A DNA stretch of 12,286 nucleotides from an uncultured Alistipes sp. GTDB lineage: Bacteria; Bacteroidota; Bacteroidia; Bacteroidales; Rikenellaceae. Under the pieces are notes generated by a model that had not been told where the DNA came from, searched no databases, and saw nothing but the letters and a program-made list of their open reading frames with translations. The DNA is taken from contig URBJ01000069.1 in the NCBI GenBank assembly GCA_900546005.1, forward strand, positions 1 through 12,286. The letters are read 5' to 3'. Made by a program: the position numbers and the translations under genes. This document shows, piece by piece, positions 1 through 7,953 of this stretch. The number at the start of each line of letters is the position of its first letter. Within the stretch, counting starts at the first letter, position 1.

Positions 1-797
1 TTTAACCGTGCGGCCACTTTGCGGGCCACGAGGTTGAAGTAGCGATGTGTTTTGTAACCCATCAGGGAGATGATTCCTTGTGTCGATGCCGTAAAGGCTT
101 CGTCGTACTGCAGGAGCATCTCCTTTTTTATGGGAATTTCCATACAGGGGATCTCTTCCAACTCGCATGCGGCAAGAATCAGCCGGCGCAGGACCGAATC
201 GGTTGCACCGGATGTGAGGGGAGTCGTCGCCACCTCTTTGCCGAAAACGAGAAAAAGCGGTTCATCATCGATGTGGGTCAGGGTGCCGTCGGGTCGTTCC
301 AATACGGCAATTTCGGCTCCGGAGCGTCGTACCGCGTCGCGGGCGCACGCCGATGCGGCTCTTGAGGCGGCCGTCGGAAATCCGCTCCATGCGTGCGGGA
401 ACGGGAAGGTTTCCAATAGCGGGCGGGTGTTCCGCAATTGATAGCGTGGATAGAAGAGCTGTGCAGTGGCTTCGAGCATCCAGACCGCTTCTCCTTCGTC
501 CCGAAGGCCTTGTGGATAGACATAGACCGTTACCTGATTGCTCTCAAGAGGGTAGCGGCCGGCCTTCAAAAGGGTTTCGACCGCTGCATTCAGCTCTTGG
601 GCATCGAGCGTAATTGCCTCGCCGAAGACCGTACGGGTCGCCTCCTTCAAAATTTCGATATGTGTGGCGATGTGGAGGGGCTTGTGGGCAAAGGTGTGCA
701 GGTGTTGGTAGACGTAGTTCTCCAAGTACAATCGATTGGGACCTACGTCCCACTCCTCGGCCCGGATCAGCTCTCCGTTGTAGTATAGCGGGTCCAT
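1..797 (-). CDS. Class IV aminotransferase-like protein, C-terminus cut by window edge
   Basis: An open frame runs from ATG at 797 to the left edge for 265 codons without a stop, so the C-terminus lies outside the window. The opening (MDPLYYNGEL) and the C-terminal block (ATTPLTSGATDSVLRRLIL, residues 190-208, then EIPIKKEMLLQYDEAFTAST, 220-239) follow the layout of fold-type IV PLP enzymes such as branched-chain aminotransferase and aminodeoxychorismate lyase. In active members a PLP-binding Lys sits near the domain boundary; here that stretch (about residues 137-147, WSGFPTAASRA) has none, and the usual E-x-x-x-x-N after the Gly turn reads HIDDEPLF (175-182). It may therefore be an inactive homologue or a divergent enzyme. 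It starts 9 bases after the rhomboid gene and is probably translated from the holA transcript. Family fairly sure; activity and substrate unknown. Confidence 0.75.
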   Translation of the reverse strand, partial: MDPLYYNGELIRAEEWDVGPNRLYLENYVYQHLHTFAHKPLHIATHIEILKEATRTVFGEAITLDAQELNAAVETLLKAGRYPLESNQVTVYVYPQGLRDEGEAVWMLEATAQLFYPRYQLRNTRPLLETFPFPHAWSGFPTAASRAASACARDAVRRSGAEIAVLERPDGTLTHIDDEPLFLVFGKEVATTPLTSGATDSVLRRLILAACELEEIPCMEIPIKKEMLLQYDEAFTASTQGIISLMGYKTHRYFNLVARKVAARL

Positions 798-806
798 CGG
801 TCGTGG

Positions 807-1421
807 CTATTTCGTAAGGTTCTCCGTAAATACCCGCCAGAGCGAAAAGTCGATCAGCAGCGGATAGATGAATCCGAAGATAGCTCCGCACAGGTGGGCT
901 TCGTGGTTGATCCGGTCGGATTGTCGCCGGTTCATATACTGTTCGTAGCCGATGTAAAGCAGGGCGAAAAGGATGCCCGGCAAAGGAATGATTCCCATGA
1001 GGTAGATCTTGCCCAACGGATTGAAGAACACCGACGCGAAAATGACGGCCGATACGGCACCCGAAGCTCCGATCGAGCTGTATTGGGGATTGTTGCGTTT
1101 GCGGATCAGATCCGGTACGACCGAAACGATCAGGCCTCCGAAATAGAGCAGGGCAAAACTGAGGTACTCGTTGCTGAGGGTGCCGGCATATTCGTAGGTT
1201 TTGAACAGCTGTTCGAGGTAGGGACCGAACGACAGCAGGACGAGCATGTTGACGATCAGATGCATGTAGTCACCGTGGACGAATCCGTAGGAGATGACGC
1301 GGTACCACTCCTTGTGGTGTACGACCCGGTAGGGGATCAGGGCCATGCGTTCGAACAGTTTGTTGTTCTTCAGAGCGGTCGCCGAGAGTACGGCCGTGAT
1401 GAAAATCAGTACGAAGGTCAT
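807..1421 (-). CDS. Rhomboid family intramembrane serine protease
   Basis: A 204-residue polytopic membrane protein with the rhomboid core. Visible motifs are HLIVN (residues 54-58; by analogy with GlpG the His and Asn help form the oxyanion hole), GASG (118-121, nucleophile Ser120) and NHEAHLCGAIFGF (172-184, general-base His176). Hydrophobic stretches near 1-18, 52-68, 86-103, 116-133, 138-158 and 176-192 fit a six-helix core without extra helices. All catalytic residues are present, so it should be an active protease cleaving transmembrane segments in the cytoplasmic membrane; the substrate cannot be told from sequence. The ATG lies 1 base after the holA stop, so it is probably co-transcribed and translationally coupled with holA. 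Some short Bacteroidetes rhomboids of this type lack the WR motif of GlpG-like enzymes, and I do not see it clearly here. Confidence 0.93.
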   Translation of the reverse strand: MTFVLIFITAVLSATALKNNKLFERMALIPYRVVHHKEWYRVISYGFVHGDYMHLIVNMLVLLSFGPYLEQLFKTYEYAGTLSNEYLSFALLYFGGLIVSVVPDLIRKRNNPQYSSIGASGAVSAVIFASVFFNPLGKIYLMGIIPLPGILFALLYIGYEQYMNRRQSDRINHEAHLCGAIFGFIYPLLIDFSLWRVFTENLTK

Positions 1422-1422
1422 G

Positions 1423-2496
1423 TTAGAGCAAGAATATTTTCAGTAACAACTCTTTGAGCAGTTCGCCGTTGTCGGTTTGTCCCGCGTTGATCCCTTTGCT
1501 CTTGAGGTCGTATTCGCGAAGCAGCCCCATGATGGCGAAGACTTTCTGGTTGGGGTAGAGCGTTGCGGCCTGTTGGTACTCCTTCAGAAAGTATGCGGCA
1601 GGGAGTTTCAACATTCTTGCCAACTCCATCTCCGACGGCATCGCCATCCCCTTTCTGCGGCAGAGCCATTTCTGGTAGTTGAGGATGAATATCCGCTGGA
1701 AGTGGGTGAACAGCGTGCTGATCGTTACCAAAAGCGGATTGTCTTTCGGATTGCTGGCAAAGTGGTCGGCGATAAGCATCACTTTCTCCATATTCTTTTC
1801 GGAGATGGCCTTCGTGAGCTCGAAATTATTGAAATCCTTGCTGATGCCGATGTTGGTCTCGATCTGTTCTGCCGTGATTTTATGTGTACCCTCCGGAAGG
1901 TAGGTCAGCAGTTTGTCCAGTTCGTTGTCGATTTTCGACAGGTCGGTTCCCAAGTGTTCGGTCAGCATGGCGGTCGCTTTGGCGTCGATCGTACACCCCT
2001 TCGAACGGACCAGTTCGGTCAGCCATCCGGCGATCTCATACTCCCGAGGGGCAACCGATTCGAAAACCGTTCCGTTCGCTTCAGCCTGCTTATAGACGGC
2101 ACTGCGTTTGTCGACGCTCTTCTCCTTGTAGCACAGCACCAGAACGGTCGTGGGGGAAGGTGCGGAGGTGTACAGCGAGAGCTGGTCCCATTTCTTTAGA
2201 TTTTGGGCCTCGCGCACAATGACCACCTGTCGGTTACCCATCATGGGCATTTGTCGGCACAGGTTGATGATCTGGCCGGCCTCATACTCCTTGCCGTAGA
2301 CTACGGTCTGGTTAAAAGCCTGTTCTTCGGGAGTGAGGATTGTTGCGGCAAGCAGATCGGTCAGCCGGTCGATGAAATAGGACTCCTCTCCCATCAACAA
2401 ATAGATCGGAGCGAAGTTCCTCTTCTGTATCTGTGCGGAGAGTGCCGCGTAGTCGGCGACACTCTCTCGAAAACCTTTCTTACTGCTTTTTGCCAT
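1423..2496 (-). CDS. holA: DNA polymerase III subunit delta
   Basis: A 357-residue protein, close to the roughly 340 residues usual for HolA. HolA is the clamp-loader subunit that opens the beta sliding clamp during replication. The N-terminus shows the family signature NFAPIYLLMGEESYFIDRLT (residues 27-46). It is followed by the AAA+-like region with IVREAQNLKKWDQL (93-106) and the conserved LVLCYKEKSVDKRS (119-132), then the helical LGTDLSKIDNELDKL (189-203) and NIGISKDFNNFELTKAI (222-238). As in other delta subunits, no P-loop is visible. The ATG at 2496 follows a good promoter match by about 25 bases, leaving a short leader. It heads a tight cluster with the rhomboid and aminotransferase-like genes; no functional link to these is evident. 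Confidence 0.95.
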   Translation of the reverse strand: MAKSSKKGFRESVADYAALSAQIQKRNFAPIYLLMGEESYFIDRLTDLLAATILTPEEQAFNQTVVYGKEYEAGQIINLCRQMPMMGNRQVVIVREAQNLKKWDQLSLYTSAPSPTTVLVLCYKEKSVDKRSAVYKQAEANGTVFESVAPREYEIAGWLTELVRSKGCTIDAKATAMLTEHLGTDLSKIDNELDKLLTYLPEGTHKITAEQIETNIGISKDFNNFELTKAISEKNMEKVMLIADHFASNPKDNPLLVTISTLFTHFQRIFILNYQKWLCRRKGMAMPSEMELARMLKLPAAYFLKEYQQAATLYPNQKVFAIMGLLREYDLKSKGINAGQTDNGELLKELLLKIFLL

Positions 2497-2521
2497 TTGC
2501 CGTCGAATCGCTCATGTCCGA

Positions 2522-2552
2522 CAAAAGTAACGATAAAAACCGGGCGGTGCAA
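2522..2552 (-). promoter_or_regulatory. Predicted Bacteroidetes-type promoter for holA
   Basis: Read on the minus strand, TTG (2552-2550) is followed after 20 bases by TACTTTTG (2529-2522), matching the Bacteroidetes -33 TTG / -7 TAnnTTTG pattern. It lies almost wholly in the 59-base gap between the DUF4301 stop and holA. Transcription would start near 2515, giving a leader of about 20 bases. This suggests holA and the two genes after it have their own start even though DUF4301 lies directly upstream on the same strand. Confidence 0.65.
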
Positions 2553-2555
2553 CCG

Positions 2556-4022
2556 TTACTCGTTCTGATGTTGGGGTTTCAAAAGGTCGTTGACGGTCTT
2601 CACCGGATTGAATGTCGTGATCGGGACCTCAACGAAAAGGGTGTTCCAGCGCGCCATCGCACCGTTCCACAATCCGGGCAGCTCCAGTGCCTTGAGCGGT
2701 CGACCCTGTTGCGACTTCGAGGAGATGAAGCCTGTCTGGGGATCGGTATATTGCAGCAGGTCGAACTTTTCGCCTTTGTAGTTTTTCGTGGCGCAGACCA
2801 GATCCACCGGGTTGAAGTGCGTACCGGCCGCCATGATCTCCTGTTTGTCGGGGGCGATTTGCGACGACTCGGCGATTTGCAGCGATTCGCTGCCGTCCGG
2901 ATCGATGGCCCACACCGGACCTCCACCGGGTTCACCTTCGTTCTTTACCATGCCGCAGACCCGGATCGGACGGTCGAGCAGATCGATCAGCAGGGCTCTT
3001 TGTCTCTCAGCAGGCAAAGTCGCGTAGGTGTCTGGCAGCTTTTTGTGCAGTTCGTGGTTGACGAACGACTCGATCTCGGTTAGTGATGTGTTCGGATCGT
3101 TCTCGAGCTTTTCGAGATACCCGAAACACTTTTGCTGGAGCGAAAGCAGGATGCCTGCCAGAGCCTCCTTATAGAGAACGGTGTCGGGTTTCAGTCGGTC
3201 GGGAACGACGTTGTCGATGTTTTTGATGAAAATCAGGTCGGCGTCGATCTCGTTGAGGTTCTCGATCAGGGCACCGTGTCCGGCCGGACGGAAGAGCAGC
3301 CGTCCCGCTGCATCCCGGAACGGGGTGTTGTCCGGATTGACGGCGATCGTGTCGGTCGAGCCCTTCTGCTGGGAGTAGGTGATCCGGTACTCCGTTCCGA
3401 AAAGGGAGGAGAAATAGGGTTGCACCCTTGCAACGAGTTGCTCGAAGGCCGGGCGATGTTCGGGCGACACGGTGAAGTGAATCGCCGTCTCATTCGAGGC
3501 GCTGCGGGCGTACATGGCCCCTTCGGCCAGATGCTCCTCCAAGGCGGTCCGGTTGTGGTCGGCATAGCGGTGGAAAAGGATCAGTGCTTTGGGCGAACTT
3601 CCGTAGTTGAGACCCGTGCCGACGATGGCCGCCACGTTGGTCTTGGGATCGGTGCTCCCCTTTGTATATTGTTTCAACTGTTCCGAAAAAGCAAAACGGT
3701 TGATTCCTGCCATCAGGGTTTCGATGGTCGGGGTCATTGTCTCGCTGTTGAGAAACTCGAACAGGGCCTTGAACATCCGCGTTGCGGCACCCGAAGCCGG
3801 AACGAACTTCACGATCTTTTTCTGGTTACGCATCTGCCGGTAGCGTTCGCTCCAGCTTGTGGTTTTGCTGTCGGTCAGGCGTACGATGCCGTCGCCCACT
3901 ACGGCCGAGCGGCTGATGTTCAGGTAGGGAAATCCTTCGCGAAAACGCTGCAATTGTTCTTCGATCCGCTCCGGTGTGATGCCGTGTTCGGTTATCTGCT
4001 TGGTATCTATTTCGTTAAACAT
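2556..4022 (-). CDS. DUF4301 family protein, nucleotidyltransferase-like
   Basis: A 488-residue protein matching, from memory, the Bacteroidetes family DUF4301; function not established. The frame stays open upstream to 4910, but ATG at 4022 is chosen because the family start (MFNEIDTKQITEHGITPERI) begins there and the extra upstream frame is antisense to murB. Motifs are KFVPASGAATRMFK (residues 72-85), QKGSTDTIAV (219-228), RPAGHGALIENL (245-256) and FIKNIDNVVPDR (265-276). Their order and spacing resemble nucleotide-sugar pyrophosphorylases: a nucleotide-binding loop near the N-terminus, a GHG loop and a short DN motif. From this I infer a Rossmann-like nucleotidyltransferase fold, perhaps acting on a phosphorylated sugar. 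A further conserved-looking block is CGMVKNEGEPGGGPVWA (356-372). No signal peptide or membrane segment is seen. The gene lies divergent from murB. Confidence 0.88.
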   Translation of the reverse strand: MFNEIDTKQITEHGITPERIEEQLQRFREGFPYLNISRSAVVGDGIVRLTDSKTTSWSERYRQMRNQKKIVKFVPASGAATRMFKALFEFLNSETMTPTIETLMAGINRFAFSEQLKQYTKGSTDPKTNVAAIVGTGLNYGSSPKALILFHRYADHNRTALEEHLAEGAMYARSASNETAIHFTVSPEHRPAFEQLVARVQPYFSSLFGTEYRITYSQQKGSTDTIAVNPDNTPFRDAAGRLLFRPAGHGALIENLNEIDADLIFIKNIDNVVPDRLKPDTVLYKEALAGILLSLQQKCFGYLEKLENDPNTSLTEIESFVNHELHKKLPDTYATLPAERQRALLIDLLDRPIRVCGMVKNEGEPGGGPVWAIDPDGSESLQIAESSQIAPDKQEIMAAGTHFNPVDLVCATKNYKGEKFDLLQYTDPQTGFISSKSQQGRPLKALELPGLWNGAMARWNTLFVEVPITTFNPVKTVNDLLKPQHQNE

Positions 4023-4049
4023 TATCTTGTTGTGATTGGTTTGAGGTCT

Positions 4050-4057
4050 TAAAGATA
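4050..4057 (-). promoter_or_regulatory. Possible -7 element for the DUF4301 gene
   Basis: On the minus strand this reads TATCTTTA, seven of eight positions of TAnnTTTG, 28 bases before the DUF4301 start codon. No convincing TTG lies 19-21 bases further upstream, so this is only a half-site and a weak call. Confidence 0.3.
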
Positions 4058-4157
4058 CATATTTTTTGTGAAACAGGCCGTGCGTCGCCGTTTTTTCATT
4101 TGTCCTGTGCAGAGTGACGAAATGGGTGAAAGTGTGTCGAGTAGCATCGGGGCGATT

Positions 4158-4187
4158 TTGTAAATTCTGATAAATGTAGTACGTTTG
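4158..4187 (+). promoter_or_regulatory. Predicted Bacteroidetes-type promoter for murB
   Basis: TTG (4158-4160, within TTTTG) is followed after 19 bases by TACGTTTG (4180-4187), an exact match to TAnnTTTG. Transcription would start near 4194 and give a leader of about 80 bases before murB. The rest of the 252-base divergent gap shows only short, weak inverted repeats. Confidence 0.7.
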
Positions 4188-4274
4188 TTCATTCATTCGA
4201 TGCGGTTTGGCGCATTCCGATCCGATCGTGCGATTCAGGACGTTGGAACAGGTTGATCGGAAATTATTTGAGAT

Positions 4275-5285
4275 ATGTATACGATAGAGGAAAACTGCTC
4301 GCTGTGCGACAAGAATAGTTTCGGGGTCGAGGCTTCGGCGCGTCGGCTGATCCGGTTCGACAAGGCTGCAGATATGCCTGCCGTTTTTTCTGAAATGGGT
4401 GAGACCGAACGATGGATGGTGCTCGGTGGGGGAAACAATATCCTCTTTACCGGCAATTTCGACGGTGCATTGCTCCAGCCTACCGATCAGCGTATGGAGG
4501 TTTGTTCGGAGGATGAACAGTCGGTGCGGGTTCGGGTTGGAGCCGGGGTTGAATGGGACGACTTTGTGGCGTGGTGCGTGGCTCGCGGGTGGGGTGGCGT
4601 AGAGAACCTCTCGCTGATTCCGGGAAAGGTCGGAGCAGCCCCCGTGCAAAACATTGGAGCCTACGGTGCCGAAGCCAAAGATACGATCGATCGGGTGGAG
4701 TGCTTTTTCCCAGTGCGCAACGATACGGGATTCCTTTCCCATGCGGAGTGCCGTTTTGGTTATCGTGACAGCATTTTTAAACGGGAGCTGAAGGGTAAGG
4801 CGGTTATTCTGTCCGTGGAGTTTCTGTTGTCTCGCCGGCCGCAATTCAAGTTGCGGTATGGAGATATTGCCGATCGGGTAGAGGCGCTGGGTGGCGTCTC
4901 GTTGGAGCATATCCGCCGGGCCGTGATCGAAGTGCGACGCAGCAAGTTGCCCGATCCGAAAGAGTTGGGCAATGCAGGAAGCTTTTTCAAGAATCCGGTC
5001 GTGTCGCAGCAGAAAGCCGATGCGCTTCGGGCCGACTATCCCGACATGCCCTGCTATCCGGCAGAAGCGGGACAGGTGAAGTTGGCTGCCGGATGGTTGA
5101 TCGACCGTTGCGGCCTACGCGGAAAACGGTGGGGTGCGGTCGGTGTGCACGAGCGTCAGGCACTTGTGTTGGTCAACTACGGAGGGGCTACGGGGCATGA
5201 CGTGCTCGAAGTAGCCGCGCGTGTACGGGCAGAAGTATCGGCCCGCTTCGGTGTCGATATCGAGATGGAAGTCAATATAGTATAG
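4275..5285 (+). CDS. murB: UDP-N-acetylenolpyruvoylglucosamine reductase (MurB)
   Basis: A 336-residue cytoplasmic flavoprotein that reduces UDP-GlcNAc-enolpyruvate to UDP-MurNAc with NADPH, the second committed step of peptidoglycan synthesis. FAD-binding features are LGGGNNILF (residues 50-58) and VENLSLIPGKVGAAPVQNIGAYG (109-131). The inserted loop with FGYRDSIFK (161-169) marks the E. coli-like type I enzyme with its conserved Tyr and Arg. The catalytic Ser is in GNAGSFFKNP (Ser236) and the C-terminal EMEV (Glu332) aligns with the E. coli catalytic Glu. Length and motifs are complete, so it should be active. It is first in a plus-strand run with tilS 6 bases downstream. There is no clear Shine-Dalgarno sequence, as is usual for Bacteroidetes. 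Confidence 0.96.
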   Translation: MYTIEENCSLCDKNSFGVEASARRLIRFDKAADMPAVFSEMGETERWMVLGGGNNILFTGNFDGALLQPTDQRMEVCSEDEQSVRVRVGAGVEWDDFVAWCVARGWGGVENLSLIPGKVGAAPVQNIGAYGAEAKDTIDRVECFFPVRNDTGFLSHAECRFGYRDSIFKRELKGKAVILSVEFLLSRRPQFKLRYGDIADRVEALGGVSLEHIRRAVIEVRRSKLPDPKELGNAGSFFKNPVVSQQKADALRADYPDMPCYPAEAGQVKLAAGWLIDRCGLRGKRWGAVGVHERQALVLVNYGGATGHDVLEVAARVRAEVSARFGVDIEMEVNIV

Positions 5286-5291
5286 ATCGTT

Positions 5292-6644
5292 ATGTTACAG
5301 GATAAGTTTCGGGCCTATATCCGGGAGCACGGGCTGTGTTCCTATCACGACCGGATCTTGCTGGCGGTGAGCGGCGGGGTCGACTCGATGGTCATGATGT
5401 CGCTCTTCGTTCGGACGGGATACAACGTCGGTGTGGCTCACTGTAATTTCCAGCTTCGCGGTGCCGAAGCCGATGAGGACGATGTGATGGTCCAGAAAGA
5501 GGCTGCACGGCTTGGAATCCCCTACTACGGAACCCGGTTCGATACGAATGCCGAAGCTGCAGCAACCGGAGAGTCGGTCGAAATGGCTGCCCGTCGGCTC
5601 CGCTACGCGTGGTTCGAACAGCTGTGCGTCGAACACGGATACGACAAAGTGGCCATAGCCCATCATGCCGACGATTCGGTGGAGACCTTTTTTATCAACC
5701 TGTTGCGGGGCACCGGTTTGCGGGGATTGACCGGAATCAGCGTGACCAACGGCCGGTTGATCCGCCCGTTGTTGTTCTCTCAGCGTAAGGAGATCATCGA
5801 TTTTGCCTTGTCTCAGAAGATCCCCTACCGGGAGGATTCGACCAATGCCTCAACCAAATATGTGCGCAACAAATTCCGGCTTGGAGTGATTCCCCGTATT
5901 CGGGATATTTCGCCCCGGTTTGTCGATACGATGGCCGAAAATGTGGAGCGGTTGACGGCGGCTCAGCGGTTTATCGACTGCTGTATGTCCCGGATTCGTG
6001 AGGATGTGGTGACCGAAGAGGCCGAAGGACGTACGGTAATCGATCTGAAACGGGTCGATCCAAGGCTTCCGTTGGATTTTGTCGTGTTCGAACTGATGCG
6101 CGGTTTCGGTTTCAACGGCGAGGTGATCAACGGACTCTATCGTACCTTGGCCGAAGGTCATGGCTCGGGCAAACGTTTCTTCTCGAAAGACCGAATCGCG
6201 TATGTCGATCGCGGACGGATTCTGATTCAACCGATTCCCGACGACGAGTGCTGCAAGACGGAGATTGCCGTCGATGCCGACAAAGTGTGGTGCGGAGGTT
6301 GCGTACTGACCTTTACCCGGATGGATGTGGATGATGTGGAGTCGCTCCGGCAGCCCCAACACGTAGCGCTGCTCGATGCCGACAGGCTGAAGTATCCTTT
6401 GGTGGTGCGACGTTGGGTCGAGGGGGATTGGTTCGTGCCTTTTGGAATGGAGCGGCACAAAAAGATCAGCGACTTCCTTATCGACTGCAAGGTGCCGCTA
6501 CCCGACAAGAAGAGGCAGCTCGTCGTGGTGAGCGGAGACGATATCGTATGGGTGGTCGGCCGACGGATCGATGACCGCTACAAAATCGGCTCCTCGACGG
6601 AGAATGTTCTGAGAATTGTGCGCGAGGTCGATTCCGAGGTGTGA
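5292..6644 (+). CDS. tilS: tRNA(Ile)-lysidine synthase
   Basis: A 450-residue enzyme that uses ATP to attach lysine to the wobble cytidine of tRNA-Ile(CAU), converting it from methionine to isoleucine identity and AUG to AUA reading. The PP-loop SGGVDS is at residues 27-32, followed by AHCNFQLRG (49-57), AIAHHADDSVETFFINLLRGTGLRGLTG (121-148, the family signature) and the KYVRNKFR block just before residue 200. The C-terminal part carries the TilS_C-type domain (GDWFVPFGM..KKISDFLIDCKVPLPDK, then VWVVGRRIDDRYKI near the end). Length is near the family norm (E. coli 432). It lies 6 bases after murB, so the two are almost certainly co-transcribed; the pairing reflects shared housekeeping status rather than a pathway. 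Confidence 0.96.
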   Translation: MLQDKFRAYIREHGLCSYHDRILLAVSGGVDSMVMMSLFVRTGYNVGVAHCNFQLRGAEADEDDVMVQKEAARLGIPYYGTRFDTNAEAAATGESVEMAARRLRYAWFEQLCVEHGYDKVAIAHHADDSVETFFINLLRGTGLRGLTGISVTNGRLIRPLLFSQRKEIIDFALSQKIPYREDSTNASTKYVRNKFRLGVIPRIRDISPRFVDTMAENVERLTAAQRFIDCCMSRIREDVVTEEAEGRTVIDLKRVDPRLPLDFVVFELMRGFGFNGEVINGLYRTLAEGHGSGKRFFSKDRIAYVDRGRILIQPIPDDECCKTEIAVDADKVWCGGCVLTFTRMDVDDVESLRQPQHVALLDADRLKYPLVVRRWVEGDWFVPFGMERHKKISDFLIDCKVPLPDKKRQLVVVSGDDIVWVVGRRIDDRYKIGSSTENVLRIVREVDSEV

Positions 6645-6711
6645 CCCGTGTCGGAAACGATTGCAGTCGTAAGAAAAAAAGAGTGGGTTTAATAGGAGTA
6701 GTAGAGATTAT

Positions 6712-7287
6712 ATGTATATAGCACAGAAAAAACGTAAGGAAAACATAGCCGAGTATATTTTGTACTTGTGGCAGTTGGAGGATCTGTTGCGGGCGCTGCA
6801 GTTCAGTCCCGAAGCGATCTATTCGCAGTTGGTGGCGAAGAGTGCCTTGGACGATGCTTCGCGCCAGCAGGTATTTTTCTGGTATATGGATATTGTCAAT
6901 CTGTTGCGGCAGGAGGGAAAGGAGTCGAGCGGACACTTGGAACATACGCTCCATCTGATTGCCGATTTGAATGATCTGCACGAACGGCTGTTGGTCCTGC
7001 CTGCTGGAGAAAAGTACAGAAAAGTGTTTGCGGCATTGGCTCCCGAAATGCCTGCACTGCGAGTAAAGTTGGGAAAAACGGATGTTTCCGATATAGAACT
7101 CTGTTTCCGGGCTCTGTATGCCGTAGTGCTCTATCGGATCAAGGGCGATAAGAGTCATGAGGAGGGGATTCGTAACGTGATCGACCTCATATCTCCGGTG
7201 ATTGCTGAGCTGGCCTCGGTATATCGACAGGTCGAGCGCGGAGAGGTCGACCTCTACGGTTCGGACAAAAACAACGCAACGAAGTGA
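6712..7287 (+). CDS. DUF4924 family protein
   Basis: A 191-residue, mainly helical, soluble protein. The start MYIAQKKRKENIAEYILYLWQLEDLLRA (residues 1-28) is the recognisable signature of the Bacteroidetes family DUF4924, from memory; no function is known. Further blocks are FWYMDIVNLLRQEGK (62-76) and LCFRALYAVVLYRIKG (around 130-145). No signal peptide, membrane helix or catalytic motif is seen. It follows tilS by 67 bases in which I find no promoter match, only an AGGAG (6694-6698) 13 bases before the ATG, rather far for a ribosome site. Its stop touches the start of the WbqC-family gene, so these two are likely translated together. Confidence 0.88.
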   Translation: MYIAQKKRKENIAEYILYLWQLEDLLRALQFSPEAIYSQLVAKSALDDASRQQVFFWYMDIVNLLRQEGKESSGHLEHTLHLIADLNDLHERLLVLPAGEKYRKVFAALAPEMPALRVKLGKTDVSDIELCFRALYAVVLYRIKGDKSHEEGIRNVIDLISPVIAELASVYRQVERGEVDLYGSDKNNATK

Positions 7288-7292
7288 GTGCC

Positions 7293-7919
7293 ATGTCGAC
7301 GCTCCTCTCTACGGCCTATTTGGGCAATATTCAGTATTATACGAAGTTGATCTCGGGCGAGGCAGAGATCGATCTGTGGGAAAATTACCGCAAACAGAGC
7401 TACCGCAACCGATGCGATGTGCTTACCCCCAATGGAGTCTGTTCGTTGATCGTGCCCGTGCTGCATCCGTCGGGGCAGAAGATCCGAACCAAAGAGGTGC
7501 GGATCGACAACTCGAAAAAATGGCGACACCAACATTGGCAGACAATTGTTTCGGCCTATGGCAAAGCTCCCTTTTTCGACCATTATGCCGGAGCTTTCGA
7601 GTCGATGTATGCCACGGAGTATGAACTTCTGGCCGAGTGGAATCGGGATCTGCTGCAACTGACCCTCCGGTTGCTTCATTTGGATATTCCGGTCGTCTAT
7701 ACCGATGCCTATCGGGAGGCGGTTCCTGAGGCTTCCGATTTCCGGGACGCGCTCTCCCCGAAACCCAGATGGCGTCGACCCGACCCTGCGTTCCGTCCCG
7801 CACCCTATTATCAGGTCTTCTCCGACCGGATGCCCTTTGCCGAAAATCTGTCGATTATCGATCTGCTTTTTTGTGAGGGCCCGGAAACGGAGGGGCTTCT
7901 CCGAAACTCGATGCGGTGA
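7293..7919 (+). CDS. WbqC family protein
   Basis: A 208-residue protein of the WbqC family, members of which occur in O-antigen and other surface-glycan clusters as well as at isolated sites in Bacteroidetes; the biochemical role is not settled. Visible features are the start MSTLLSTAYLGNIQYYTKLI and the family core WRHQHWQTIVSAYGKAPFFDHY (about residues 72-93), with the repeated aromatic and His residues typical of the family. ATG at 7293 is preferred because it places the family N-terminus at residue 1. An in-frame GTG at 7284 would add three residues and overlap the stop of the previous gene in a GTGA. No terminator hairpin follows, so some read-through into the next operon's leader is possible. 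Confidence 0.88.
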   Translation: MSTLLSTAYLGNIQYYTKLISGEAEIDLWENYRKQSYRNRCDVLTPNGVCSLIVPVLHPSGQKIRTKEVRIDNSKKWRHQHWQTIVSAYGKAPFFDHYAGAFESMYATEYELLAEWNRDLLQLTLRLLHLDIPVVYTDAYREAVPEASDFRDALSPKPRWRRPDPAFRPAPYYQVFSDRMPFAENLSIIDLLFCEGPETEGLLRNSMR

Positions 7920-7953
7920 GGGTGAAAAAATATTGAAAAATTTGCCTCTCTTC

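Noticed and set aside
3132..4052. Plus-strand open frame of 306 codons opposite the DUF4301 gene
   Set aside because: Antisense to a conserved gene, no recognisable motif and no promoter.
4200..4215. Small inverted repeat ATGCG/CGCAT in the murB leader
   Set aside because: A 5-bp stem with a 6-base loop is weak and common by chance; no T run or other regulatory context.
4023..4910. In-frame minus-strand extension of the DUF4301 frame upstream of 4022
   Set aside because: It runs antisense to murB and over the murB promoter, and the recognisable protein start is at 4022; the extension is an open-frame artefact.
6645..6711. Possible promoter between tilS and the DUF4924 gene
   Set aside because: No TAnnTTTG match and no correctly spaced TTG; the gap is short and A-rich, so co-transcription is simpler.
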